Assembly: GCA_030684935.1 (NCBI GenBank)
Contig: JAUXXH010000029.1
Location: 1-64,000, forward strand
DNA: 64,000 bases
Direction of reading: 5' to 3'
From: Pseudolabrys sp.
GTDB lineage: Bacteria; Pseudomonadota; Alphaproteobacteria; Rhizobiales; Xanthobacteraceae
Of the stretch, positions 37,306 through 45,758 are shown one piece after another (the stretch's first letter is position 1; every line of letters begins with the position of its first letter). The position numbers were made by a program, and so were the translations under genes. The notes beneath the pieces were generated by a model. The model was not told the DNA's origin and made no database searches. It saw only the letters and a program-made list of their open reading frames with translations.

Positions 37306-37548
37306 TCAGGCCCGCCGGATGGCGCGCCAGATCAGCAGGAACACGACGGCCCCAATCGTGGCGGTAATCAGGTTGCCCCAGAAATCCGGCGTCACGTTCA
37401 GGCCGAGCTTGCCGAACAGGAACCCGCCGAAGAGTGCGCCGACCAGGCCGACGGCGAGGTTGTAAAGCAGGCCGCCTCGCCCGCCCATGATCTGGGTCGC
37501 CAGCCAGCCGGCAATCAGTCCGATCGCGATCCAGGCCAGAATGCCCAT
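37306..37548 (-). CDS. GlsB/YeaQ/YmgE-family membrane protein
   Basis: This 80-residue transglycosylase-associated family protein has three hydrophobic helices and the signature IGLIAGWLATQIMGG, NLAVGLVGALFGGF and ATIGAVVFLLIWR. Such proteins are stress-associated inner-membrane proteins of unknown biochemistry. ATG 37548 is preceded by AGGGAGC. It stands alone, 41 bases before lipA, and could be co-transcribed with lipA and the COQ10-like gene. Confidence 0.88.
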   Translation of the reverse strand: MGILAWIAIGLIAGWLATQIMGGRGGLLYNLAVGLVGALFGGFLFGKLGLNVTPDFWGNLITATIGAVVFLLIWRAIRRA

Positions 37549-37661
37549 AAGATGCTCCCTGTCGCGGCCGGCGGCCTCGGTGCGGCCGGGCAGCGAATCT
37601 ATTATACGACAGGCGGCGCCTGGCGCGAGCCGTGCCCGTTCTCCCCACCGTCAGGATCAGC

Positions 37662-39905
37662 ATGACCGCTTCCCAGAACAGATTCAGCGGCGGCGCCGGG
37701 GTGCTGGCCGTCTACACCGGCGCGGTCTTCCTCAGCGCCTTGCTGCTGTTCGGCGTGCAGCCGATGTTCACCCGCATGGTGCTGCCGCAACTCGGCGGCT
37801 CGCCGGCGGTCTGGTCGGTGGCGATGGTATTCTTCCAGACCATGCTGCTGCTCGGCTATGCCTATGCGCACTGGCTGACAAAGGCGCGCAGCCGGCTGCT
37901 GGCGGTTCTGGTCCATATGGTGCTGCTTTTGGTCGCGGCCTTCGGCCTGCCGCTGTCGATCGCGCAAGGCTGGGGCGAACCGCCGGGCTCCGGCACCGAA
38001 TTCTGGCTGCTCGGACTTTTCGCGGTGTCGATCGGCCTGCCGTTCTTTGCGCTGTCTGCCAACAATCCGCTGCTGCAGGCCTGGTTCGTGCGCACCGGCC
38101 ACCGCGACGGCCGCGATCCGTATTTTCTCTACGCCGCGTCCAACGCCGGCAGTTTCCTGGCGCTGCTGTCTTATCCGCTGCTGTTCGAGCCGGTGTTCAC
38201 CTTGCAGTCGCAGGGGCAGTTCTGGAGCGCCGGCTTCGTGCTGCTGGTAGTGCTGATCGGCATCTGCGCCTTCCTGCTGTTGCGCGCGCCGCACAACGCC
38301 GAAGCCGAGCACGCGCCCGAAACGCCGGCGGCCAAGCCAGGCTGGCTGACGATCGGGCGCTGGATTTTCGTCGCGGCGGTGCCGTCCGGCCTGCTGGTCG
38401 CCGTCACCGCGCACATCTCAACCGATGTCACTTCGGCGCCGCTGCTATGGGTGATGCCGCTGTCGCTGTATCTTTTGACCTGGGTGCTGGTGTTCCAGCG
38501 CCGGCCGTTGTTCTCGCATGACATCATTCTGCTGCTGCAGCCCTTCGCCATCGCCTGGATTGCGGTGCTGCTCTATCTCGGCACCCGCGTTCCGCTGTTG
38601 CCGAGTCTGGCCGGCCACCTGCTGGCTTTCTTCATTGTCGCCATGGGTTGTCACGGCGAACTGGCGCGCAACCGGCCGGCGGCGGCGCATTTGACGTCGT
38701 TCTATCTGTCGCTGTCGTTCGGCGGCATGGTCGGCGGCCTGTTCGCCGGCCTGGTGGCGCCGAACGTGTTTTCGTGGGTCGCCGAATATCCGATCCTGGT
38801 GGTGCTGGCAGCGCTGTGCCGGCCGATCGGCGGCGGCCGCTTCGGCCGTTACGAGCCATGGTTCTGGGTCGCGGCGGCGGCGCTCGCGGTGGCGGTGATT
38901 GCGCCGGCCTTTTTCGGCCTGCGGCTGTCCTATGCGGCAATCACCTATCTCGACTTCGCAGTGCTCTCGCTGGCCGCGCTTTCGGTGGTGCTGCTGCGCG
39001 ATCCGCGCAAGGCGGCGCTCGCGGTGGCGCTGGCGCTGATGGTGACCCCGCTCTACCCGACCGACGAAGGCCGCAGCGAGATGGTGCGCAGCTTCTTCGG
39101 CGTCAACCATATCTATGAAACGCCGGACCGGCAGTTCCGCGTCCTCAAGCACGGCTCGACCATTCATGGTGCGCAGCGGCTGTTGAACGAGGACGGCACG
39201 CCGTCGACCGAACGGCCGAAACCGCTGACCTATTATCACGACACCTCAGCCATGGCGGTGGTGATCGACGCCGTGCGCGCCCGCAAGGGCGGGCCGATCA
39301 AGGTGGCGGCGATCGGGCTTGGCGCCGGATCACTGGCCTGCCGCTCTCAGCCTGGCGACGATTGGCGGTTCTTCGAAATCGACCCGCTGGTGATCGAGAT
39401 CGCGCGCGATCCGCGGCGCTTCAGTTTTGTCTCGCGCTGCGCGCCGGACGTGCCGATCGTGCTGGGCGACGCGCGGCTAACGCTGGCCAAGGAACCGGAC
39501 GGCGGCTTCGACCTGATCATCGTCGATGCCTATTCTTCCGACGCAATCCCGGTGCATCTGGCGACGCGCGAAGCGATGGCGATCTACAAGGCGAAACTGG
39601 CGCCGCTCGGCGTGGTGGCGATGCACATATCCAACCGCCATCTGGAACTGGACAGCGTCGTCACCGGCATCGCCGCCGCCAATGGCATGCAAACCTGGCA
39701 ATGGCGCAATGACGAGGACGCCTTCGACGACGCCAATTTCATCTACCAGTCGGACGTGGCGATTTCAGCCGAAAGCCCGGAGGCGATCGGCGCGCTGGCC
39801 GAGGCCAAGACCTGGGTGCTGACGCCGCCCGACCCGAAGGTGCGGACCTGGACCGACGACTACTCGAATATTGCCGGCGCGTTCCTGCGCCGCTTGCGGC
39901 CGTAG
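37662..39905 (+). CDS. Fused-type membrane spermidine synthase-like protein
   Basis: The 747-residue protein has an N-terminal half of about 10-12 transmembrane helices and a C-terminal SAM-dependent domain resembling spermidine synthase (IGLGAGSLACRSQ, FFEIDPLVIEIARDPRRF, LGDARLTL, FDLIIVDAYSSDAIPVHL). These fused proteins are widespread; direct evidence for aminopropyl transfer is limited, so the reaction is provisional. I chose ATG 37662 because AGGA precedes it by five bases; an in-frame GTG lies at 37632. It is monocistronic and divergent from the GlsB-like gene. Confidence 0.85.
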   Translation: MTASQNRFSGGAGVLAVYTGAVFLSALLLFGVQPMFTRMVLPQLGGSPAVWSVAMVFFQTMLLLGYAYAHWLTKARSRLLAVLVHMVLLLVAAFGLPLSIAQGWGEPPGSGTEFWLLGLFAVSIGLPFFALSANNPLLQAWFVRTGHRDGRDPYFLYAASNAGSFLALLSYPLLFEPVFTLQSQGQFWSAGFVLLVVLIGICAFLLLRAPHNAEAEHAPETPAAKPGWLTIGRWIFVAAVPSGLLVAVTAHISTDVTSAPLLWVMPLSLYLLTWVLVFQRRPLFSHDIILLLQPFAIAWIAVLLYLGTRVPLLPSLAGHLLAFFIVAMGCHGELARNRPAAAHLTSFYLSLSFGGMVGGLFAGLVAPNVFSWVAEYPILVVLAALCRPIGGGRFGRYEPWFWVAAAALAVAVIAPAFFGLRLSYAAITYLDFAVLSLAALSVVLLRDPRKAALAVALALMVTPLYPTDEGRSEMVRSFFGVNHIYETPDRQFRVLKHGSTIHGAQRLLNEDGTPSTERPKPLTYYHDTSAMAVVIDAVRARKGGPIKVAAIGLGAGSLACRSQPGDDWRFFEIDPLVIEIARDPRRFSFVSRCAPDVPIVLGDARLTLAKEPDGGFDLIIVDAYSSDAIPVHLATREAMAIYKAKLAPLGVVAMHISNRHLELDSVVTGIAAANGMQTWQWRNDEDAFDDANFIYQSDVAISAESPEAIGALAEAKTWVLTPPDPKVRTWTDDYSNIAGAFLRRLRP

Positions 39906-39937
39906 CCGCGCACGCCGCCGAAACGCGCCGTCAAACG

Positions 39938-40276
39938 TCAGCGGACCTGAATGGTGCTGGGCTTGGGCTGCGGCATATAGGCGCCGAGGCAGTCTTCATC
40001 GGCGTCGGCCGCGACCCAGGGATGGGTGGGGAACGTATCGACCGCGAAGCTCTTGCCGGGGGCAACGGCGCTGTAGAACTCGCGCTTGCCCTCGTAGTTG
40101 ATCCAGTAGATGCGCAGGCCACCTTTCGTCGTGTTGACAAAAGTCAGCGTGGTCTCGAGCTTGGAGTCGGTTGATTTCAGGCTTTTTTCTTCCGGGCACT
40201 GCTGGCCGGCGGCCAGCGCGCTGTGAGAACCCAAAGCAACGATAAACATCGTCGCCACAACTTTAAGCGTTCGCAC
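39938..40276 (-). CDS. Secreted VHL-beta-domain protein
   Basis: This 112-residue protein has a Sec signal peptide (MRTLKVVATMFIVALGSHSA, cleavage near ALA-AG). It is followed by a domain like the beta domain of the von Hippel-Lindau protein: TTLTFVNTTKGGLRIYWINY, EFYSAVAPGKSFAVDTFPTH and PWVAADAD, matching the VHL F-N-x-W-x-(D/N)-Y-G / PG-T-HPW pattern. Two cysteines (in QQCPEEK and DEDCLGAY) could form a disulfide. Bacterial members exist, but function is unknown. It is downstream of the convergent spermidine synthase-like gene and upstream of lpdA's end. Confidence 0.78.
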   Translation of the reverse strand: MRTLKVVATMFIVALGSHSALAAGQQCPEEKSLKSTDSKLETTLTFVNTTKGGLRIYWINYEGKREFYSAVAPGKSFAVDTFPTHPWVAADADEDCLGAYMPQPKPSTIQVR

Positions 40277-40309
40277 TCAGTCTCCTTTGATGTCGCTGTA
40301 TCGCGACGG

Positions 40310-41728
40310 CTACATATTCAAGACGCGTCCGTAGGCGTCCAGCACGGCTTCCTTCATCGTCTCCGACAGCGTCGGATGCGGGAAGATGCTGTGCATCAGC
40401 TCTTCTTCGGTGGTCTCGAGGTTCATGGCAACAACAAAACCCTGAATGAGTTCCGTCACCTCGGCGCCGACCAGATGGGCGCCGAGCAGTTGCCCGGTCT
40501 TCTTGTCGAAGATCACCTTGACCAGGCCCTGATCCTCGCCCAGCGCGATCGCCTTGCCGTTGCCGACGAACGGGAAGCGGCCGACGCGGATGTCGAGCTT
40601 CTTGTCCTTGGCCGCCTGCTCGGTTAGCCCGACCGAGGCAATCTGCGGCGCGCAATAGGTGCAGCCCGGGATCATCAGCTTGTTCATCGGATGCGGGTGC
40701 AGGCCCTTGATCGCCTCGACGCAGATGACGGCCTCGTGCTCGGCCTTGTGCGCCAGCATCGGGGCGCCGGCGACGTCGCCGATGGCATAGATGCCCGGCA
40801 CGCTGGTCTTGCAGACGCCGTCGATCTTGACGAGGCCGCGCTCCATCGTGACGCCGAGCTTCTCCAGCCCGATGTTCTCGACATTGCCGACCACGCCGAC
40901 CGCGGCGATGACGCGGTCGACGGTGATCTGCTGGGACTTGCCGCCCTCTTCAATGGTCGCGGTGACGCTGTCGCTCTTCTTGTCGAGCTTGGTCACCTTG
41001 GCATTGGCGAGGATCTTGATGCCCTGCTTCTCGAACTGCTTGCGGGCAAAGGCGGCGATCTCGGCGTCCTCGACGGGGAGGATCTGCGGCAGCACCTCGA
41101 CCACCGTCACCTCGGCGCCCATGGTGCGGTAAAACGAGGCGAACTCCATGCCGATGGCGCCGGAGCCGACCACCAGCAGCGACTTCGGCATCCTGTCCGG
41201 GTTCATGGCCTCGAAATAGGTCCAGACCAGTTTCTTGTCCGGCTCGAGCCCCGGCAGCACGCGCGGCCGCGCGCCGGTGGCGACGATGATATGCTTGGCT
41301 TGGTACTGCCCAGGACCCGACGCGCCCTTCGGCGCCTCGGTCTTCGACGCCTTGACGGTGATCTTGCCGGGCGCGTCGATGACCGCCTCGCCCCAGATCA
41401 CGGTCACCTTGTTCTTCTTCAGCAGGTAGCCGACGCCGGTGTTCATGCGGCCGGCGACGCCGCGGGACCGCTTGATGACCGCCGCCACATCGAACGACAC
41501 GTTGTCGGCCGACAGCCCGTAGTCCTTGGCGTTCTGCATGTAGTGGAAAATTTCGGCCGAGCGCAGCAGCGCCTTGGTCGGGATGCAGCCCCAGTTCGAG
41601 CAGATGCCGCCAAGATAATCACGTTCGATGACGGCGGTCTTGAAGCCGAGCTGGGCAGCCCGGATGGCCGCGATGTAGCCGCCGGGGCCGGAGCCGATGA
41701 TCACGATGTCGAAGGAGGTATCCGCCAT
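40310..41728 (-). CDS. lpdA: Dihydrolipoyl dehydrogenase (E3)
   Basis: This flavoprotein reoxidises dihydrolipoamide in the PDH and 2-oxoglutarate complexes. It has an FAD-binding GSGPGGYIAAIRAAQLG, a redox disulfide GGICSNWGCIPTKAL (C-x4-C), an NAD-binding GSGAIGMEFASFYRTMG, and an interface/active-site HPTLSE near the C-terminus. ATG 41728 gives 472 residues and an FAD motif near residue 10; the longer upstream frame is not expected in the family. It lies 3.6 kb from pdhABC, separated by an EAL gene and a Bug gene. Confidence 0.96.
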   Translation of the reverse strand: MADTSFDIVIIGSGPGGYIAAIRAAQLGFKTAVIERDYLGGICSNWGCIPTKALLRSAEIFHYMQNAKDYGLSADNVSFDVAAVIKRSRGVAGRMNTGVGYLLKKNKVTVIWGEAVIDAPGKITVKASKTEAPKGASGPGQYQAKHIIVATGARPRVLPGLEPDKKLVWTYFEAMNPDRMPKSLLVVGSGAIGMEFASFYRTMGAEVTVVEVLPQILPVEDAEIAAFARKQFEKQGIKILANAKVTKLDKKSDSVTATIEEGGKSQQITVDRVIAAVGVVGNVENIGLEKLGVTMERGLVKIDGVCKTSVPGIYAIGDVAGAPMLAHKAEHEAVICVEAIKGLHPHPMNKLMIPGCTYCAPQIASVGLTEQAAKDKKLDIRVGRFPFVGNGKAIALGEDQGLVKVIFDKKTGQLLGAHLVGAEVTELIQGFVVAMNLETTEEELMHSIFPHPTLSETMKEAVLDAYGRVLNM

Positions 41729-41897
41729 GCCGCTGTCTTTCAAAATGCCGTTGCGTTCGTACGACCGTACCACAGGCCGGCCGGATCATAATTCCTTAGC
41801 CATAAGCAGGAATTGGGTGCGTTTGGTATACCGGATGCCTCACCCGTTCGTAACCCTTTGCCGGCCAAGCTGCGCCGATCTGTCAGGGAGCGGACCC

Positions 41898-43151
41898 GTG
41901 GAAGAAAACAAGAACGTGCTTCTGAATCTGATGACCGGCGACGGCCAGGGCCCCGGCGGCGCCACGGTCAAGCGCGCGCTGGAGGTGATCCGCTCCCATC
42001 TCGGCATGGAAGTCGCCTATGTGTCGGAGTTCGTCGACGACCGGTCGGTGTTCCGCGAGGTCGATGCGCCCGGCCTCGAAGCCCTGATCAAGGTCGGCGA
42101 CTCCCAATCGCTCGACGACGTCTATTGCCGGCACATCCTGGCGGGCCGCCTGCCCGAATTGATGCCGGATACTGCCGCCAACCCGATTGCGGCGGCGATG
42201 CCGATCACCAAGGCCGCCAATATCGGCTCGCACATGAGCGTGCCGATCCGGCTGGCCGACGGCAGCACCTACGGCATGTTCTGCTGTCTGGGATTCCACG
42301 CCAACCCGACGCTCAACCAGCGCGACCTCGGCATGATGCGGGCTTTCGCCGAACTCGCCGCTTTCGACATCAACCGCGACATCGACGTCAAGAAGGCCGC
42401 GACCGCCAAAGTCGCCAGCATCAACAGCATCATCGAAAGCAGCCTGTTCACGATCGCCTATCAGCCGATCTGGCAGGTCGCCACCAACCGGCCGGTCGGG
42501 CTGGAATGCCTGACCCGCTTTTCGGCGCAGCCGCCGCGCAGCCCCGATCTCTGGTTCAACGAGGCGGCCGAGGCCGGGCTCGGCACCGAGCTGGAGCTCG
42601 CCGCCATCCGCATGGCCCTGCGCGCCTTCGACGCGGCGTTGCCGGCGAGCGCCTATCTGGCGATCAACGCCTCGCCGGCCACCGTGGTCAGCGGCGCCCT
42701 GGCGGCCGCGTTCGACAGCCTGCCGCTCGACCGCATCGTTCTGGAAGTCACCGAGCATGCCCATGTCGCCGATTACGACCGGCTGGTGGCCGCCCTTACG
42801 CCGCTGCGGCGGAACGGGGTCCGGCTGGCGATCGACGATGCCGGCGCCGGCTATTCCGGCCTGCAGCACATCCTGCAATTGCGCCCCGACATCATCAAAC
42901 TTGACATGTCGCTGACGCGGCACATCGACCTCGATCCGGCGCGCCGCGCGCTGGCGGCAGCGCTGATCGCCTTTGCCCGCGACACCGGCAGCGCGATCGT
43001 CGCCGAGGGCGTCGAGACCGCGTCCGAACTCAACACGCTCGCCCAACTCGGCGTGCAGATGGCGCAGGGCTATCACCTCGGCCGGCCGATGCCGCTGAAC
43101 AGCGCGGCGGCTTTGTTCGCGGACGGCGGAATCAGCACGCAGGTGGCGTGA
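41898..43151 (+). CDS. GAF-EAL c-di-GMP phosphodiesterase-like protein
   Basis: This 417-residue soluble protein has a GAF sensor domain (~15-165) and an EAL domain (~183-410). The catalytic set seems largely retained: E in G-L-E-C-L (EAL variant ECL at 203-205), N in AINASPA, E in EVTEH, DD in IDDAGAGYSG, K in IIKLDMSL, E in AEGVET and Q in QGYHLGRP. The usual DDFGTGYSS loop is altered. It likely hydrolyses c-di-GMP, possibly weakly. I chose GTG 41898, with AGGGAG seven bases before it; the frame is open to 41697. Confidence 0.82.
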   Translation: MEENKNVLLNLMTGDGQGPGGATVKRALEVIRSHLGMEVAYVSEFVDDRSVFREVDAPGLEALIKVGDSQSLDDVYCRHILAGRLPELMPDTAANPIAAAMPITKAANIGSHMSVPIRLADGSTYGMFCCLGFHANPTLNQRDLGMMRAFAELAAFDINRDIDVKKAATAKVASINSIIESSLFTIAYQPIWQVATNRPVGLECLTRFSAQPPRSPDLWFNEAAEAGLGTELELAAIRMALRAFDAALPASAYLAINASPATVVSGALAAAFDSLPLDRIVLEVTEHAHVADYDRLVAALTPLRRNGVRLAIDDAGAGYSGLQHILQLRPDIIKLDMSLTRHIDLDPARRALAAALIAFARDTGSAIVAEGVETASELNTLAQLGVQMAQGYHLGRPMPLNSAAALFADGGISTQVA

Positions 43152-43152
43152 C

Positions 43153-43174
43153 GCCGGGGCGCGACCGCCCCGGC
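43153..43174. terminator. GC-rich hairpin between convergent genes
   Basis: GCCGGGGCG-CGAC-CGCCCCGGC is a nine-base-pair perfect stem in the 39-base gap after the EAL gene and before the convergent Bug gene end. There is no T-tract, so it is at best a weak bidirectional terminator. Confidence 0.4.
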
Positions 43175-43190
43175 GCCACGTGATCCGACG

Positions 43191-44237
43191 CTACTGGACG
43201 ATGAGCTTGAGCTCCTCGACCACCGGCTTCACCTTCGATATCTGCTCCTTGAGCATTGCCCGCATCTCGGCCTGCGTCGACCCGGACGGTTCGGCACCGA
43301 CTTCTTCCATGCGCCGGCGCACTTCCGGCTTGTTCGCCGCCAGCACGATCTGTTCGTGCAGCCGCGCGATCACCGCGTCCGGCGTGCCCGCCGGTGCGAA
43401 GAAGCCGTTCCAGCCCTGGATTTCCAGATTCGGAAGGCCGAGTTCACGCACCGTCGGCACTGTCGGCAGCGCCGGCGACCGCTTGACGCCCAGCACCGCC
43501 ATCGGCCGCAGCGCGCCGGAGCGGGCATGCTGCAGCGATGTCGAGAGCTGATCGCCGCCGAACTGGATGCGGCCCGATAACAGTTCCAGCACCAGCGGCG
43601 CCGCGCCGCGGAACGGCACGTGATCCATCTTGATGCCGGTGTCGCGCTTGAGCACCTCGCCGATGAAATTCATCACGCTGCCCGGCCCGGTCGAGCCGTA
43701 AAACAGCGGGTCCTTCGCGCTTTTGGCGTATTCGACGAATTCCTTGAGATCCTTCGCCGGCACCGACGGATGCGCCAACATCAGCATCGGCACATAGGCG
43801 CCGACCGAAATCGGGATGAAATCCTTCTCGATGTCGTGGCGCGAGCGTCCGACATATTGCAGCGACGAGGTTGTGGTCGAGAATGTCAGGTTGTGGAACA
43901 GCAGCGTGTAGCCATCCGGGGCCGCCTTCGCGACCTGATCGGCGCCGATCGAACCGCCGGCACCGCCGACGTTCTCGACCACGACCGTCTGGCCCAGCCC
44001 CTCGGTCATGCTTTGCGCGAACAGACGCGCCAGCATGTCGGTGGTGCCGCCGGCCGGGAACGGCACGACGACGCGGATGGTGCGACTGGGATATTGCTGC
44101 GCGACGGCAGCGCCGGCCAAAAGCGGCAGTGTCAGCAACGCTGCCGCGACGGCCGTCAACAGTCCACGGCGCGATTGTTTTTTATGAAGCCTGAATGAGA
44201 ATTGAATAGTCGCCTCCCCTGAATGCTGCCGTTGCAC
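43191..44237 (-). CDS. Bug-family (TctC) solute-binding receptor
   Basis: This second orphan Bug protein has a twin-arginine-like signal (SRRGLLTAVAAALLTLPLLA) and a mature domain opening YPSRTIRVVVPFPAGGTTDML, with GGAGGSIGADQVAKAAPDGY. It is unlike the Bug at 32369 in the binding-loop regions, so the ligand probably differs. Start choice is uncertain: GTG 44237 is given, but a strong GGGGAGG at 44213-44219 is followed after five bases only by ATT at 44205-44207, in frame. It lies downstream of pdhC and convergent with the EAL gene. Confidence 0.85.
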   Translation of the reverse strand: MQRQHSGEATIQFSFRLHKKQSRRGLLTAVAAALLTLPLLAGAAVAQQYPSRTIRVVVPFPAGGTTDMLARLFAQSMTEGLGQTVVVENVGGAGGSIGADQVAKAAPDGYTLLFHNLTFSTTTSSLQYVGRSRHDIEKDFIPISVGAYVPMLMLAHPSVPAKDLKEFVEYAKSAKDPLFYGSTGPGSVMNFIGEVLKRDTGIKMDHVPFRGAAPLVLELLSGRIQFGGDQLSTSLQHARSGALRPMAVLGVKRSPALPTVPTVRELGLPNLEIQGWNGFFAPAGTPDAVIARLHEQIVLAANKPEVRRRMEEVGAEPSGSTQAEMRAMLKEQISKVKPVVEELKLIVQ

Positions 44238-44336
44238 GGCATGCGCTTACACAGGCAGGCTAGCACGTCGGAAGTGCAAGTCGAGGGGGAGCAACAAGCG
44301 GCGCCCTCGTTCAGGGCGCGCCAGAGTGGCGCACCC

Positions 44337-45746
44337 TCACACCACCATCATGATCGGGTTTTCGATCAACTTCTTGAACGCCGTGATCAGTTCGGCCCCG
44401 AGCGCGCCGTCGATGGCGCGGTGATCGCAGGACAGCGTCACGCTCATGATCGTCGCCGGGACGATCTGGCCGTTGCGCACCACCGCCCGCTCCTCGCCCG
44501 CGCCGACCGCCAGGATCGACGACTGCGGCGGGTTGATAACCGCGGTGAAGTCCTTGATGCCGTACATGCCGAGGTTCGACACCGACGACGAGCCGCCCTG
44601 GTATTCGTTGGGCTTGAGCTTCTTCGCCTTGGCGCGCGCGGCGAGGTCCTTCATCTCGTTCGAGATCGCCGACAGCGACTTGGTTTCGGCCTGGCGGATG
44701 ATCGGCGTGATCAGCCCGAACGGCAGCGCCACCGCGACGCCGATGTCGGAATGCCTGTGCTTGAGCATGGCGCCTTCGGTCCAGCTCACATTGGCTTCCG
44801 GGATGCGCTGCAGTGCCAGCGCCATCGCCTTGATGACGAAATCGTTGACCGACAGCTTGTAGAGCGGCTTGCCGTCTTTGTCCTTGCCCGCTGCGGCATT
44901 GATCTCTTCGCGCGCCGCGGTCAGCTTGCCGATGTCGCAGTCGATGGTGAGATAGAATGTCGGCATCGACTGCGTCGCGGCGGTGAGCCGCTGCGCGATC
45001 GTCCGGCGCATGCCGTCGTGCGGCACGGTCTCGTAGGAGCCGTCTTCGTAAAGGCCGAGAATCTGCTTGTCCGACATGGCCGGCGACATAGCAGGCGCCG
45101 GAGCGGACCCTGCCGCCGGCGCGCTCGCGGGCGCGGCCGCCGCGGGTTTCAGACCCTTGCCGGATTTGGCCTCGTCGATGTCGCGCGCAATGACGCGGCC
45201 ATGCGGACCGGAGCCCTGCACGGCCGCCAGATCGACGCCGGCCTCCCTGGCGAGCCGCTTCGCCAGCGGCGAGGCGAAGATGCGTGCCCCCCCACCCGGC
45301 GCGGCTTTCGCCGCGCCACCCTCCCCACTTCGTGGGGAGGGATTGGAGACCGCCGCGGGCGCGCTGATCCCTCCCCCTCTGGGGGAGGGTGGCGCCGAAG
45401 GCGCCGGGTGGGGTTCTGTTTCCGCTTTTTTCTCCGGTGCCTTGGGCGCCTCGGACCGCTCCGCCGCCTTCGGCGCCGCCGCACCCGCCGCCTTGGCGTC
45501 CTCGCCTTCGGCGGTAATGATGCCGATGACGGCATTCACCGCGACGTCCTGGGTGCCTTCCGGCACCACGATCTTGGCCAGCGTGCCCTCGTCGGTCGCC
45601 TCGTATTCCATCGTCGCCTTGTCGGTCTCGATCTCGGCGATGACGTCGCCCGACTTGATGGCGTCGCCTTCCTTCTTCAGCCAGCGCGCAAGGTTGCCCT
45701 TTTCCATGGTGGGCGACAGCGCGGGCATCAGGATGTTGGTGGCCAT
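44337..45746 (-). CDS. pdhC: Pyruvate dehydrogenase E2, dihydrolipoyl acetyltransferase
   Basis: It transfers acetyl groups from lipoamide to CoA. One lipoyl domain (1-80) has the DKA lipoylation motif ([13 protein letters not shown]). A long linker is followed by the peripheral-subunit-binding domain (ASPLAKRLAREAGVDL, ~158-195) and the acetyltransferase core (~235-469) with active-site DHRAIDGALGAE near the C-terminus. Linker residues ~112-153 are encoded by an inverted pair of REP-like palindromes, inserted in frame. It follows pdhB by 12 bases. Confidence 0.96.
   Translation of the reverse strand: MATNILMPALSPTMEKGNLARWLKKEGDAIKSGDVIAEIETDKATMEYEATDEGTLAKIVVPEGTQDVAVNAVIGIITAEGEDAKAAGAAAPKAAERSEAPKAPEKKAETEPHPAPSAPPSPRGGGISAPAAVSNPSPRSGEGGAAKAAPGGGARIFASPLAKRLAREAGVDLAAVQGSGPHGRVIARDIDEAKSGKGLKPAAAAPASAPAAGSAPAPAMSPAMSDKQILGLYEDGSYETVPHDGMRRTIAQRLTAATQSMPTFYLTIDCDIGKLTAAREEINAAAGKDKDGKPLYKLSVNDFVIKAMALALQRIPEANVSWTEGAMLKHRHSDIGVAVALPFGLITPIIRQAETKSLSAISNEMKDLAARAKAKKLKPNEYQGGSSSVSNLGMYGIKDFTAVINPPQSSILAVGAGEERAVVRNGQIVPATIMSVTLSCDHRAIDGALGAELITAFKKLIENPIMMVV
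45289..45414. repeat. Inverted REP-like doublet inside the pdhC linker
   Basis: Two related ~50-base palindromic units face each other across a 25-base spacer. Unit 1 (45289-45342) reads ACCCGGCGC...GCGCCACCCTCCCC then a CCCTCCCCA-CTTCG-TGGGGAGGG hairpin. Unit 2 (45368-45414) is its reverse complement in outline, with CCCTCCCC and GGGGGAGGG arms and GGCGCC-GAA-GGCGCC. On the coding strand it gives a Pro/Gly/Ala-rich stretch without stops. It matches dispersed palindromes common between genes in Bradyrhizobium-like genomes. Confidence 0.82.
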
Positions 45747-45758
45747 GTCGCTTTGCGC

